A DNA stretch of 51,478 nt from CAUYUA01 sp963575675. Its GTDB lineage: Bacteria; Pseudomonadota; Alphaproteobacteria; Azospirillales; Azospirillaceae. The stretch is taken from the NCBI GenBank assembly GCA_963575675.1, contig CAUYUA010000166.1, positions 1-51,478 on the forward strand. Direction: 5' to 3'. The notes under the pieces are model-generated. The model saw nothing but the letters and a program-made list of their open reading frames with translations, searched no databases and had not been told where the DNA came from. How positions within the stretch are numbered: position 1 is the first letter of the stretch; every line of letters begins with the position of its first letter. Shown here one piece after another: positions 34,819 to 43,853 of this stretch. Position numbers and translations under genes: made by a program.

Positions 34819-35168
34819 CGTGCTTCCCCTGAATTATTGTTTATTATTCGTCCGAAGAGTTTTGATCGGCGAGGCGCCTGCTTGCGTCATGGTAAACAAA
34901 AACCTAATTTCTTTTCTTGAGAATAGATGGCGTCGTCCTTCGATTTCATCCACAAATGTCTTACTTGTTATAGGATTTTACACAGAGAGAAAATGAAAAG
35001 TAAACATGGAAAGGGAAGAGATAAATCGTGATGTGATTTTTTATAACTCCCCGATAAAGCATAATGCACACCAAAGAATAGAAGATTAAGGGTGGGCATA
35101 AAATTCCCGTGTTTTTTTTACAGTAAAAGGCGTCTTTTATGGCTTGCTTGAAAGCCCAAAAAGGACAC
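34819..35168. other. AT-rich spacer without recognisable gene
   Basis: About 350 bases upstream of the unknown gene at 34012-34818 and downstream of a minus-strand lipoprotein gene. AT-rich, with no convincing ORF. It should hold the promoter of the unknown gene. Confidence 0.4.
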
Positions 35169-35196
35169 AAAAAAAGGCCAGGGCTTTACCCTGGCC
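35169..35196 (-). terminator. Rho-independent terminator, minus strand
   Basis: GGCCAGGG and CCCTGGCC form an 8-bp perfect stem around CTTTA; on the minus strand the stem is followed by a run of T (A-run at 35169-35175 on plus). It would end the transcript of the lipoprotein gene at 35322-35687, about 125 bases after its stop. Confidence 0.85.
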
Positions 35197-35321
35197 CCGT
35201 AAAGAGCAAGAAGTCTTCGGAACCGATAACCTGGAAATTGCGACAATCAAAGGTGCGAGGGATGTTCAAATCAAAAAAACCGCAAAAGGTTGTAATGACT
35301 ACGCCGGAAGAAGCGTCAACA

Positions 35322-35687
35322 TTATCGCTCGACACGCACCGGCGGTGGTGAGGCAAGCTGCGATTGACCGTTTTGATATGGGTCCGGCAGTTGATGGCAA
35401 TCCACTTCTCCCAATGTTCGATAACAGTACACTCCAGATCGATCGACGGTGATGTTTGGCGGGCAATAATGCCCTGTCTGTTCAAAGGTGACGATGCTGC
35501 ATTCTCGTCCTGTCGCCATTGATAACAGATGATCTGTCGGTAACTTCTTTGTGGCCGACAGGGACCCCAACGTCACGGCTCCCGCGCCTGCTCCAACCGT
35601 CTCCCAAAAGCACCCCGAAAGCGCTCCCGACGCCGCAAGCGCAAAAAGCGCCTTGCCCCATACGGGCAGATTCTTTGCACGCCACAT
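35322..35687 (-). CDS. Small lipoprotein of unknown function
   Basis: 121 residues from ATG 35687 (MWRAKNLPVWGK), with GGGAGAAA upstream; an in-frame ATG 35705 is less likely. The signal peptide ends in a lipobox (ASGALSGCFWE), so a lipid anchor on Cys is expected. The mature part is Gly/Ala-rich (VGAGAGAVTLGSLSATKK) and contains four more Cys in CSIVTFEQTGHYC and YCYRTLGEVDCHQLP, probably two disulfides in the periplasm. Similar small lipoproteins are found in Rhodospirillales; function is unknown. Confidence 0.8.
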   Translation of the reverse strand: MWRAKNLPVWGKALFALAASGALSGCFWETVGAGAGAVTLGSLSATKKLPTDHLLSMATGRECSIVTFEQTGHYCPPNITVDRSGVYCYRTLGEVDCHQLPDPYQNGQSQLASPPPVRVER

Positions 35688-35843
35688 GTCGGTTTTTCTC
35701 CCCATACGTCGTCACAGCGAAGCATTGCGTCGAACGCCAAATGAAATGTCGGAAGAAATAATAGCGCTTTTATCACCGAAGAAAAAGACGGAAAAAACTG
35801 CCCACTTCTTCTCTCTGCTTTGCCTGACGCCAATTCAATGTGC

Positions 35844-35877
35844 AGGGATTTTTCATAAAAATATATGAAAAATCCCT
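35844..35877. repeat. AT-rich 13-bp hairpin
   Basis: AGGGATTTTTCAT and ATGAAAAATCCCT are perfect inverted repeats around an 8-base loop. It lies about 100 bases past the stop of the gene at 35979-36314 and about 155 bases upstream of the lipoprotein start. It could be a terminator or an operator. Confidence 0.6.
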
Positions 35878-35978
35878 TGTCTGCTGTCATCGACAAAAGG
35901 CGGAAAACAAGAAAGACTCTCGTTTCATTCCTTAAAACGCACGTCAAGTAATGCATCCAAGAGATCAATTGTTTTTAT

Positions 35979-36314
35979 TCAACGCAGCATACTGCATTGG
36001 CGGACCCGACACAGCACCAAGATGAACATATCTTTGCTTTTCCCGTCAGAACATTCGACTTTAAACACAGTTTCTCCGTTGCCGCCGGGCACTTGCCGCA
36101 GCACCTCGACTTTGCCGGGTTTGCAGTTGGCGGCCAAAGCCGTCGCCTTGGCTTCGGATTCTCCTGCGATCGCCCATGCGGAGCGACTCGAAACGAGGCT
36201 GAACGCCGCAACGCCGGTCAACGTGAGCAATCCAATCTTGAGGATTTCCAAAACTGCGTGTGTCTTCACACAGAGCATGGCGCGAAAAGTCTCGCGGAAA
36301 TTGTTTTCTTTCAC
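35979..36314 (-). CDS. Small exported protein of unknown function
   Basis: 111 residues starting at GTG 36314 with CAGGAA upstream. A long N-region is followed by a hydrophobic core and a probable cleavage site (LLTLTGVAAFSLVSSRSAWA then IAGESEAKAT). The mature domain of about 60 residues has four Cys (ANCKPGKVEVL, FKVECSDGKSKD, LVLCRVRQCSML) and so may be disulfide-bonded in the periplasm. It is not recognised. It is bracketed by two AT-rich 13-bp hairpins (35844-35877 and 36359-36394), which would isolate it as a single transcription unit. Confidence 0.65.
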   Translation of the reverse strand: MKENNFRETFRAMLCVKTHAVLEILKIGLLTLTGVAAFSLVSSRSAWAIAGESEAKATALAANCKPGKVEVLRQVPGGNGETVFKVECSDGKSKDMFILVLCRVRQCSMLR

Positions 36315-36358
36315 AGTCGTTGTTCCTGGAGACGGTGGTTAAGTTCTTGGATTTGTTG

Positions 36359-36394
36359 GAAAAAATCCATTTAGGATTGCGAATGGATTTTTTC
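36359..36394. repeat. AT-rich 13-bp hairpin upstream of the small exported protein gene
   Basis: GAAAAAATCCATT and AATGGATTTTTTC form a perfect stem with a 10-base loop. The hairpin is 45 bases upstream of the minus-strand GTG at 36314. Each strand ends in a T-run, so it may be a bidirectional terminator or a leader structure. Confidence 0.6.
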
Positions 36395-36550
36395 TGGGAG
36401 ACTCTTGAGAGCGCTTGTCCATCGATAAAAAAAGAGAAGCGTATAGGGCGGCAGCATATCGGAAAGGGCAGAAAAATGAAACGCCAATGAATAAATTGTA
36501 AGCCCAGAGGGTTCTTGTTTGTAGGCGTCATAACATTCCGGCGCATTATT

Positions 36551-36760
36551 TTATCTGCTTGGACAACCACGCGCAGAGCGGCGCAACGAGGTTTCGGAGT
36601 CGTCCGAATCTATAGCTTGAGAGGTCCTATCATCCCCTAGATGATCTCCGGGATCGTCACAGCAAAATTTTTGGCCATATTCTTTTCTTACTCGTTCGCC
36701 ACAGGCGTTGCAGGAACAGACTCGGGAGCATTGGAAGTATCCTGTTGCTGATCCATTCAT
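36551..36760 (-). CDS. Possible small Cys-rich protein
   Basis: An open frame of 69 codons from ATG 36760. It encodes a Cys-rich block (FQCSRVCSCNACGERVRK and FCCDDPGDHLGDD) that could be a zinc ribbon or knuckle. The remainder is Ser/Arg/Asp-rich with no clear features. The ribosome site is weak. It could be a chance open frame; it is listed because the Cys spacing is unusual and the surrounding 750 bases (36315-37073) otherwise lack a gene. Confidence 0.3.
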   Translation of the reverse strand: MNGSATGYFQCSRVCSCNACGERVRKEYGQKFCCDDPGDHLGDDRTSQAIDSDDSETSLRRSARGCPSR

Positions 36761-37073
36761 TTTTTTTCTCTGTGACGAAAAATCACGCCGTTGCCGAACG
36801 GAGACCATGTGCTTTTTCGGCAACGAGCGACGAATTGTCTCACCCGTCGGAGCGGGTGGATTGACCGCAGACAATGTGCGCGGGATAGTATCGAAACCAC
36901 CGGCGGAGATGTCGGCGTTTGACCTTGGTTAAGTTTTGTCGAGTTTGGTTTGTCTTGGAAGCCGCTGGCGCGTCTTAAAGCCAAAGCGAGCGATTTCAGG
37001 ATGCGTTTTTCGGAGAAAGCTTTTTACGCTGAACGCGCAGACGGGGACAGTTTTGAAAACCAAAGGAGTTTCC

Positions 37074-38219
37074 ATGTCCGGCATAACGACGACGACCGAT
37101 AAGACAACGGCGCGCCGATCGATGAAGCAGTGGCTGGCGGTTCTTCTGGGCGCTCTGATCGTTGCGGGGTGCGCCGGCGGTCCCAATGGTTCGCGTCGCG
37201 CTTCGTTGGAAGATGTCGCCCCGGATTTTCGCACTCTGACGGGCTGGATCGACGACAACCACGCTGAAGCCGTTCCCGCTCTGCGCCAAAGCTGCGTCTG
37301 GTTCAACCGAGTTAAGGCCGATCGCGAAATCGGCCCGGGCGGCATGGCGGGGCGAGCGGCGGATTGGCGTCCAATGTGCGCCGCCGCGCGTGACCTATCC
37401 GATCAGGATTCCGAAAGCGCGCGCCAGTTTTTTGAGAAATGGCTTGCGCCGGTTTCTCTGGGAGGCGGCAAGGAAGGTCTCTTCACGGGGTACTTCGAAG
37501 TCGATTTAAAAGGAAGCTGGAGCAAAACCGCCGAATTCAACGTGCCGCTTTATCGCTCGCCCGGTTCGGGGAGCATGCCGGAGCGTGCGCGCATCGTTGC
37601 CGGCGCGTTGGCCGGGCGTGGACTGGAGTTGATGTGGGTCAGCGATCCGGTTGACGCCTTCATTTTGGAAATTCAAGGTTCCGGACGAGTGACCATGCCC
37701 GATGGTCAAGTGGTGCGCGTTGGTTACGGTGGTCAGAACGGCCACACTTACTATCCAATCGGTCGTCACCTGATAGATCAAGGTTTCTACCAGCCCGACC
37801 AAATGAATTTGCCGGTTATCCGCCAGTGGCTCCATGAGCACCCGCGCGACGCCCAGCGTGTGATGAATCTGAACCCCAGTTATGTGTTCTTTAAGATCGA
37901 GCGCGGCGAGGCCGCCAAAGGCGCCGCCAATGTTCCTTTGACTCCCGGTCGCAGCATGGCCGTCGACACTAGTTATGTGCCTTTGGGCGTTCCTCTTTGG
38001 CTCGACCTTCGTCAAGCTCCCACATCGAACGGCGTCATCCGCCGTTTGGTTATGGCTCAAGACACAGGTGGCGCTATTAAAGGCGCCGTGCGCGGCGATT
38101 TGTTTTGGGGGCGCGGCGACGACGCCGTCGACGGCGCAGGACGCATGAAAGCGCGCGGTCGTTACGCCATGTTGGCGCCGCGCGCTATCGTTGAGCGGAA
38201 GTTTACCGCCGCGCGGTGA
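37074..38219 (+). CDS. mltA: Membrane-bound lytic murein transglycosylase A
   Basis: 381 residues from ATG 37074 with AAGGAG six bases upstream; the frame is open to 36936 but that extension is not family-like. Signal peptide with lipobox LIVAGCAGG, so it is an outer-membrane lipoprotein. The MltA domain includes GLFTGYFEVDLKGSWSKT and VSDPVDAFILEIQGSGRV. The 3D domain has TPGRSMAVDTSYVPLGVPLW and VMAQDTGGAIKGAVRGDLFW, where the Asp of QDTGGAIKG corresponds to the catalytic acid. It cleaves peptidoglycan glycan strands to give 1,6-anhydro-MurNAc ends. A neighbouring polysaccharide deacetylase gene suggests a wall-related cluster. Confidence 0.95.
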   Translation: MSGITTTTDKTTARRSMKQWLAVLLGALIVAGCAGGPNGSRRASLEDVAPDFRTLTGWIDDNHAEAVPALRQSCVWFNRVKADREIGPGGMAGRAADWRPMCAAARDLSDQDSESARQFFEKWLAPVSLGGGKEGLFTGYFEVDLKGSWSKTAEFNVPLYRSPGSGSMPERARIVAGALAGRGLELMWVSDPVDAFILEIQGSGRVTMPDGQVVRVGYGGQNGHTYYPIGRHLIDQGFYQPDQMNLPVIRQWLHEHPRDAQRVMNLNPSYVFFKIERGEAAKGAANVPLTPGRSMAVDTSYVPLGVPLWLDLRQAPTSNGVIRRLVMAQDTGGAIKGAVRGDLFWGRGDDAVDGAGRMKARGRYAMLAPRAIVERKFTAAR

Positions 38220-38324
38220 AGTTGCGCAACAAGCTAAAGCTTTACGATGATTTCTCGCCGCGCGAATAGATTATTCCTGCCTAACCTCGCGTTTTTTTCC
38301 ATCTGGTCGTCGCTTGGTTCACAC

Positions 38325-38870
38325 ATGCTGCTTCGCTTGACCGACATATCTCCGCGCGCTCCTGCGCTCGACGCGCTGACGGAGATTTTTTTTCTGTCAT
38401 CCAGTCGAGTCGCATTCGATTCGACCGATGACCGCGTTCGTTTTCTAACGCGGTGGACCCAATTCTACATCGATCATCATCCTGAAGATGTTTGGTTTTG
38501 GCGTGATGACGATGGACAATACGCCGGGTATCTCACTGGTTGTCGCAACAGCGTTCAAGCAACCTCTCTGGCCAGCGCCATTGCCAGCTATACGGTTTTT
38601 GACGATCAGTTCCGCGACTTTCCAGCACACCTTCACGTCAACTGTCGTCCGGATCGACGAGGCGTTGGCGTCGGCGCTCAATTGGTCGAACGGTTCGTTC
38701 AGGATTGTTGCGCTGAATCTCTTTCCGGCGTCCATGTTGTTACCGGCGTAAGCGCTCGTAACGTTTCATTCTACGCCCGCCTTGGGTTTAATCACCGGCT
38801 TACCCGTCACTGGGTCAGCCATCCATTGCTCTTTATGGGACGGCGCCTGACGGCGCCGCAATGCTCGTGA
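38325..38870 (+). CDS. GNAT-family N-acetyltransferase
   Basis: 181 residues from ATG 38325 (MLLRLTDISPRAP). ATG 38247 is in frame but would add a hydrophobic N-terminus unlike GNAT proteins. Family signs are WFWRDDDGQYAGYLTGC (beta strands around a substrate site), FPAHLHVNCRPDRRGVGVGA (acetyl-CoA loop RRGVGVG), and VSARNVSFYARLGFNHR. The nearest matches I know of in pattern are GNAT proteins adjacent to sugar-modifying enzymes. It overlaps the start of the deacetylase gene by ten bases, so the two are translationally coupled. Confidence 0.85.
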   Translation: MLLRLTDISPRAPALDALTEIFFLSSSRVAFDSTDDRVRFLTRWTQFYIDHHPEDVWFWRDDDGQYAGYLTGCRNSVQATSLASAIASYTVFDDQFRDFPAHLHVNCRPDRRGVGVGAQLVERFVQDCCAESLSGVHVVTGVSARNVSFYARLGFNHRLTRHWVSHPLLFMGRRLTAPQCS

Positions 38871-40342
38871 GCCACAAGCCGTCGCCTGTTGGATCGCTGC
38901 TGCTTGCCGCCTGCCTGGTCGCCTTCGGCGCGTTCGCCCCCGGCCCGGTCGCCGCAGGCGCGGCTTCGTCCACTCCTCATCCTAAGCCCGTGCAAGCCAT
39001 CAGCACGCCATCCCATTCCGGAACTCTCGGCAAAGAGGCGGCGCCCACACCGGTTGGAAAGCCCTCCGCGTCTCGCGATGCGGCCAAAGAAGCTGCGAAC
39101 GACGTCAAAGAAGCGGCGCCGGTTCCGACTGGGAAACCTTCCGCGTCTCGCGATGCGGCCAAAGAGCCGACGAACGATCCCAAAGACGCCGTCAAAGAGG
39201 TTTCAACATCTGAAAAACCTGAAAAAAAAGCCGCCGCTTTACGTATGAAAAGTGCGCGTTACGTTCATGCGCCGCTTATTGCCGGAACTCTTACGCCGGG
39301 CGGCTCCGTCGTTCTGTCCGAACGCATTGTGCGTGAAGCTGGAGAAAACATTCTGGCTCTGACGATTGACGATGGTCCGGAACCAATCTACGACACCGAA
39401 ATTATTCGGATATTGGCGGAACACAATGCTGTCGCCACTTTCTTTTTGGTTGGTCGCAATGCTGCGCGTTTCCCCGAGCTGGTGAAGGCGATGGTTGACG
39501 GCGGAAACGAGGTCGGCAATCATAGCTGGAGCCATCCGATGCTGCCCAGCTTGTTGGCGCAAGAGCAAGTCGATCAAATCCGGAAAACCAATGATATTAT
39601 TTCCACAATAATCGGCAAATCAGTTCGCTGGTTTCGCCCTCCTTATGGCGGTTATGGTAATCAAGTTACGTCTTTGGCGCACGCTGAAGGGCTTGACACC
39701 ATAATGTGGACGACGGACACTCAGGATTGGACTAACATTTCGCCACAGCAAATCGTTGATCGCGCCGCAGATCATCTTACTCCGGGCGCCGTCATCCTTT
39801 TGCACAGCACGCGGCGCAACACTGTCTTGGCGTTGCCGCAAATCATTGAGCAGGCTCACGCCCAAAACTTCCGCTTCGTCACCATGACGGAGTGGAAAAA
39901 TGTTATGTCGCGTCTTGAACCAAAAGCCATTGCTGCAAACGCTGCAAACAGCGCCGCGACTTCCGTTTCTCCTGTCGCCTCGACGCCTTCGACAACTGAA
40001 ACCGTTGCCGCCATGCCGCACGCAGAGTATGCGCCAAACGCCATGGGGCCGTTGCCGCTTCAGCAACCGTCTGTTTTCTCCATACGCACCGCGACTCCGA
40101 TCGTTACTCGCGCGGTTCCCATTGCTTGGGCCATCCGAAACAAAAACGCGAAGAAAAACAATGTTCCGGTTTTTGTTCCGGTTGCATATCTTCAGGCTTC
40201 TGCTTTGCCGCCGCCGTCATTGCTTGCGGCGGAAGAGGCGACGCCTGTTCTGTCGGAAAGCATTCTTCCTTCCGGCGCGGCTCCTTTGCCGACGGCGTCG
40301 GTTGTTGCTCCTGCGCCTATAACTGATTTGTCCGTTCGATAG
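38861..40342 (+). CDS. Exported polysaccharide deacetylase (NodB/CE4 family)
   Basis: 493 residues, ATG 38861 overlapping the GNAT gene by ten bases. Signal peptide of about 30 residues. Residues about 60-108 are two 25-residue repeats (EAAPTPVGKPSASRDAAK type). The NodB domain (about 165-345) has TIDDGPEPIYD (metal Asp pair; TFDDGP is more usual), NHSWSHPML (metal His), RPPYGGYGNQ and ILLHSTRRN. It should remove N-acetyl groups from a chitin-like or peptidoglycan glycan in the periplasm. A long Pro/Ala/Ser-rich tail (about 360-493) may anchor or extend it. Coupling to an acetyltransferase gene suggests opposing acetylation steps, which is an inference. Confidence 0.92.
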   Translation: MLVSHKPSPVGSLLLAACLVAFGAFAPGPVAAGAASSTPHPKPVQAISTPSHSGTLGKEAAPTPVGKPSASRDAAKEAANDVKEAAPVPTGKPSASRDAAKEPTNDPKDAVKEVSTSEKPEKKAAALRMKSARYVHAPLIAGTLTPGGSVVLSERIVREAGENILALTIDDGPEPIYDTEIIRILAEHNAVATFFLVGRNAARFPELVKAMVDGGNEVGNHSWSHPMLPSLLAQEQVDQIRKTNDIISTIIGKSVRWFRPPYGGYGNQVTSLAHAEGLDTIMWTTDTQDWTNISPQQIVDRAADHLTPGAVILLHSTRRNTVLALPQIIEQAHAQNFRFVTMTEWKNVMSRLEPKAIAANAANSAATSVSPVASTPSTTETVAAMPHAEYAPNAMGPLPLQQPSVFSIRTATPIVTRAVPIAWAIRNKNAKKNNVPVFVPVAYLQASALPPPSLLAAEEATPVLSESILPSGAAPLPTASVVAPAPITDLSVR

Positions 40343-40347
40343 AAAAT

Positions 40348-40391
40348 AAAAAGGGTCCGGCGACTGGGAACACAGTCTCTGGACCCTTTTT
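40348..40391. repeat. Family A repeat, deleted copy 5
   Basis: AAAAAGGGTCC and GGACCCTTTTT are perfect inverted ends around GCGACTGGGAACACAGTCTC-type core sequence. It retains the outer part of a family A arm but lacks the G/C-run hairpin. With its A/T flanks it is a good bidirectional terminator for the deacetylase and priA genes. Confidence 0.75.
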
Positions 40392-40410
40392 GTTTTGTTT
40401 ATTTTGTTGT

Positions 40411-40599
40411 TATACTTCGTCCAATTGAGAACCCGAGAAAGAGAACGTCTAAAGGAATCGGGGCTCCGCCCTCGACCCGCCAAAGGCCGGGAGGCCTTTG
40501 GAAACCATGACTTGGAGTTTGCGACCACCGAATGCGAGTGGGCCATTTTAATTCGGAGAGGCCGCATGATTCTCGAGTTCTCAATAGAACGGGGCATAT
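40411..40599. mobile_element. MITE-like element, family B copy 2 (rearranged)
   Basis: The left terminal repeat starts TATACTTCGTCC followed by AATTGAGAACCCGAG; the right end is TTCTCAATAGAACGGGGCAT with TATA. The left half keeps the GGAATCGGGGCTCCGCCCTC hairpin arm and a GGCCGGGAGGCC turn, but the matching right arm is replaced by about 65 unrelated bases. It is directly beside family A copy 5 and lies just before the priA stop. Confidence 0.75.
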
Positions 40600-40607
40600 A
40601 GGTTTTT

Positions 40608-43031
40608 TTATAGAAAATTGTAAGGGTCGATGTCCACTTGCACTCGAACGGATCCAGGCGTCGGGGTTTTTTCCAGCCACTCCAGAATAATCGGCTGCGG
40701 TGGGACATTGCGCGGTGTTTTCAACAAGAAACGCCGTCGGTGTCGGTTGCGCAGCAACGCCAACGACGCCGGCGCCGGTCCTAGAGCGTAAATCGGCGGG
40801 GTGCGTGGAGCCGTTTTTGCCAATGCTTGAGATGCCGCATTGACTTCATCCTCATCTTCCCCCGATATGATCAATGCCGCCAATCGACCAAACGGAGGTA
40901 AACTCGTTTCACGCCGCAGTTCCGCATCCAACATCGTGAATTGATCACGATCTCCCGTCGCCAGAGCCTGCATTACCGGATGATTAGGCATGTATGATTG
41001 CAATAAAACTCGACCGGGACGCTCCGCGCGCCCTGCGCGTCCCGAGACTTGGTGCAACATCTGAAACGTGCGTTCTCCGGCGCGAGGGTCGCCTCCAGTT
41101 AATCCAATATCCGCGTCAATTGCTCCGACCAACGTCAGTAACGGGAAATGATGGCCTTTCGCCATGATTTGCGTGCCGATGAGCATATCTAATTCTCGCG
41201 ATGCGACCTTCGCCACCAATTCTTGAATTGCGCGAGGCCCGCTGAGCGTGTCGCTGGTCATCATTGCCCATCGAGCCTTCGGAAAACGGATGGAGACTTC
41301 CTCGGCGATGCGCTCCACGCCCGGCCCACAGGCGGTTAACCCTCCCTCTGCGTTGCACTGAGGGCAGGCGCTCGGTTCGGGGATCGAAAGTCCGCAATGA
41401 TGGCATTGCAATCGATGTTCGCGACGGTGTTCAACCAACCATGCGGTGCAATTGGGACACCCCATGCGGTGTCCGCAGCGACGACACAGAGTCAAAGGCG
41501 CGTATCCGCGACGATTGAGAAACAACATCGCTTGTTCGCCGGATTCGAGCGTTTCGGTCAAGGCTTGGATCAGGGGGGCGGAAAGCCAACGACGGGGTTC
41601 GAGGCGCTCTTGTCGCATGTCGATGAGTTCGATCGTGGGCATAACGGCGCCGCCGTGGCGTGAGGGCAAATGTAAACAATTATAGCGGTTGTTTTCAACG
41701 TTGATCACGGTTTCCAAGGAGGGCGTGGCTGAGGCGAGAACCACAGCGCCGCCGCCGATCCATGCGCGCGCGACGGCCATGTCTCGGGCGTGATAGAGAA
41801 CGCCTTCTTCTTGTTTGAACGCCGAGTCGTGTTCTTCATCAACCACGATCAACCCAAGCGCGGAAAAGGGCAGAAACAGAGAGGATCGCGCGCCGACCAC
41901 CACGCGGGCTTCTCCGACGGCGACGGCGCGCCAAGTGCGTCGTCGTTCGGATTCTGAGAGATCGGAATGCCATAGAGCGGGTTTGGCGCCGAATCGCGCG
42001 GCGAAACGATCGGGCCATTGGGCGGTGAGGGCGATTTCCGGCAATAGAACCAGGACTTGCCGTTCGGCGAGGAGTGCGGCGGCAATGGCTTCGAAATAAA
42101 CCTCGGTTTTGCCGGAGCCGGTGACTCCATCGATCAGGGTTGTGGAGTAGCGGCCTTCCGTGGCGTTGAGAACGGCGGCGCGTAGGGACTCGACGGCGTC
42201 GGCTTGGTCGGCGGAGAGCGTCGGGCCGGGGTGATGAGGGTTGGGAGCGGGCGGCGCATTCTCATTGACGGATAGAGGGACGATCTCTAAGACGCCGGCC
42301 TCGGCCAAGCCGCGAATCACTTCGGCGCTGCACTCTGCGCGTGCAATCAGCGTGGACGCGGTCAGCAGCGTGGACGTGGCCAGTAGCGTGGACGTGGCCA
42401 GCAGCGTGGATGCGGCCAGAGCAAGCGGCGCGTCGGAGGGTTGAGCCGGGACATCGTTTTGATCAGAGGAGTCGTTGGTGTTAAGCGCGTCAACAATGGT
42501 TTGGTCGGGAGTGGTTTGGCCGGGAACGGTTTGGTCTGGCGCGTCGTCCTGGTCAAAACAGGCTAAAACCCGTCGTCGCGCGGGAGTGAGTCGGAAATTC
42601 GGCGGAATTGGTCCGTCGGCGCGTCGATAGGCGAGACGCGGACGTGGGGGCTCCAGTGCGGACGGGACGCTGAGCGCCATACGTAAAACCGCTCCTGGTG
42701 GAGAAAGCGTGTAAGAAGCCACCCAATCAATGAACTTTCGGGCGACGTCGGGCATCGGCGGGAGCGGAAATTGGCGCAGAACCCCGCGTAGGCGGGTTTT
42801 AGGAGGGATGGGCGCGCCGTAAGTCCAGACTACTCCGGGCATTTTTCGCGGCCCCAGAGGAACTTCGACGTAATCGCCGAGGCTTAGCGTCATTCCCTCT
42901 GGGACCAGATAATCATAAGGTCCTGGCAAAGGCAACGGAAGCAAAACGCCGACTCTTCGCTTTCCGTAAGGAAGAGCAGGCGATTCAGAAGGGGGCGGGG
43001 GAGGAGCGGAAGTGAAAGAGGATGCAGCCAT
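40608..43031 (-). CDS. priA: Primosomal protein N' (replication restart helicase)
   Basis: 807 residues. The N-terminal DNA-binding domain (VGVLLPLPLPGPYDYLVPEG, FIDWVASYTLSPPGAVLRMA) is followed by Walker A GVTGSGKTEVYFEAIAAAL and DEEH in LIVVDEEHDSAFKQEEG. Eight Cys in four pairs (LCRRCGHRMGCPNCTAWL, QCHHCGLSI, ACPQCNAEGG) bind two zinc ions. The helicase C-terminal motif is LIGTQIMAKGHHFPLLTLVG. It reloads DnaB at stalled forks. Between about 170 and 245 is a low-complexity insertion (QTVPGQTTPDQT, then STLLATSTLLATSTLL), encoded by four 18-bp tandem units at 42350-42421; most PriA proteins lack it. Confidence 0.96.
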   Translation of the reverse strand: MAASSFTSAPPPPPSESPALPYGKRRVGVLLPLPLPGPYDYLVPEGMTLSLGDYVEVPLGPRKMPGVVWTYGAPIPPKTRLRGVLRQFPLPPMPDVARKFIDWVASYTLSPPGAVLRMALSVPSALEPPRPRLAYRRADGPIPPNFRLTPARRRVLACFDQDDAPDQTVPGQTTPDQTIVDALNTNDSSDQNDVPAQPSDAPLALAASTLLATSTLLATSTLLTASTLIARAECSAEVIRGLAEAGVLEIVPLSVNENAPPAPNPHHPGPTLSADQADAVESLRAAVLNATEGRYSTTLIDGVTGSGKTEVYFEAIAAALLAERQVLVLLPEIALTAQWPDRFAARFGAKPALWHSDLSESERRRTWRAVAVGEARVVVGARSSLFLPFSALGLIVVDEEHDSAFKQEEGVLYHARDMAVARAWIGGGAVVLASATPSLETVINVENNRYNCLHLPSRHGGAVMPTIELIDMRQERLEPRRWLSAPLIQALTETLESGEQAMLFLNRRGYAPLTLCRRCGHRMGCPNCTAWLVEHRREHRLQCHHCGLSIPEPSACPQCNAEGGLTACGPGVERIAEEVSIRFPKARWAMMTSDTLSGPRAIQELVAKVASRELDMLIGTQIMAKGHHFPLLTLVGAIDADIGLTGGDPRAGERTFQMLHQVSGRAGRAERPGRVLLQSYMPNHPVMQALATGDRDQFTMLDAELRRETSLPPFGRLAALIISGEDEDEVNAASQALAKTAPRTPPIYALGPAPASLALLRNRHRRRFLLKTPRNVPPQPIILEWLEKTPTPGSVRVQVDIDPYNFL

Positions 43032-43178
43032 TCCCGAAGCTCATTTTTCTTTTGATTGATTCGCCGTGAAAACTGGCGCGCGTCTTGGGCATTGGCTAGA
43101 GTGTGGACGGCGTCTCGTTGAACCGTCGGACAACGAGGCAGGGACTGTCAAGGGATTGGGTTTAGGAACCGCATCTTT

Positions 43179-43853
43179 ATGAAGTTTTTTATCGATACCG
43201 CCGATCTGGCGGAAATCCGTGACTTGGCCGATTCCGGCCTGGTTGATGGCGTCACCACCAACCCCAGCTTGGTCGCCAAGGCGGGGGGGAATTTCCTGCG
43301 ACTGATCGCCGATATCTGCGAAATTGTCAACGGCCCGGTCAGCGCCGAGGTTGCGGCTACAGATTTTGAAACGATGTTGGCCGAAGGACGACGCCTGGCG
43401 GCTATCTCTCCGCGAATCGCCGTGAAGGTGCCGCTGACTCCGGCTGGGCTGAAGGTGTGCAAGGCTCTCAGCAGCGACGGCCATATGGTCAACGTGACGT
43501 TGTGTTTTTCTCCGGCGCAAGCGATCTTAGCCGCCAAAGCAGGCGCCGCTTTCATTTCTCCGTTCGTCGGACGATTGGACGATGTCGGATGTAATGGAAT
43601 GGACTTGATCGCCGACATTTGCCAGATTTATCGTCAGTATCCAGATTTCGACACCGAGGTGTTGGTGGCTTCGGTGCGGCATCCGGCGCATGTGGTTGCT
43701 TCGGCGAAGCTGGGCGCGCATGTTGTAACCGTGCCTCCAAGCGTGTTGCGTCAATTGTTCAATCACCCGTTGACCGAAAAAGGTTTGGCGCAGTTCGTGG
43801 CCGATTGGAAGAAAACCGGCCAGTCGATTTTGAATTCGGATCGCAACACTTAA
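43179..43853 (+). CDS. fsa: Fructose-6-phosphate aldolase / transaldolase-like (TalC/FsaA group)
   Basis: 224 residues, close to the usual 215-220 of the small transaldolase family. MKFFIDTADLAEIRDLADSG start, VDGVTTNPSLVAKAG, and the Schiff-base Lys in IAVKVPLTP. SPFVGRLDDVGCNGMDLI and the C-terminal phosphate-binding pattern (VASVRHPAHVVASAKLGAHV) are present. It carries out reversible aldol cleavage of fructose 6-phosphate or transaldolase chemistry. An AGGAA sequence lies about 12 bases upstream. Divergent from priA and followed by a DUF484 gene, the order commonly seen in Rhodospirillales. Confidence 0.93.
   Translation: MKFFIDTADLAEIRDLADSGLVDGVTTNPSLVAKAGGNFLRLIADICEIVNGPVSAEVAATDFETMLAEGRRLAAISPRIAVKVPLTPAGLKVCKALSSDGHMVNVTLCFSPAQAILAAKAGAAFISPFVGRLDDVGCNGMDLIADICQIYRQYPDFDTEVLVASVRHPAHVVASAKLGAHVVTVPPSVLRQLFNHPLTEKGLAQFVADWKKTGQSILNSDRNT

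Noticed and set aside
35144..35452. 102-codon plus-strand open frame overlapping the small lipoprotein gene
   Set aside because: It overlaps a minus-strand gene with a signal peptide and lipobox, runs through the minus-strand terminator hairpin, and lacks a ribosome site.
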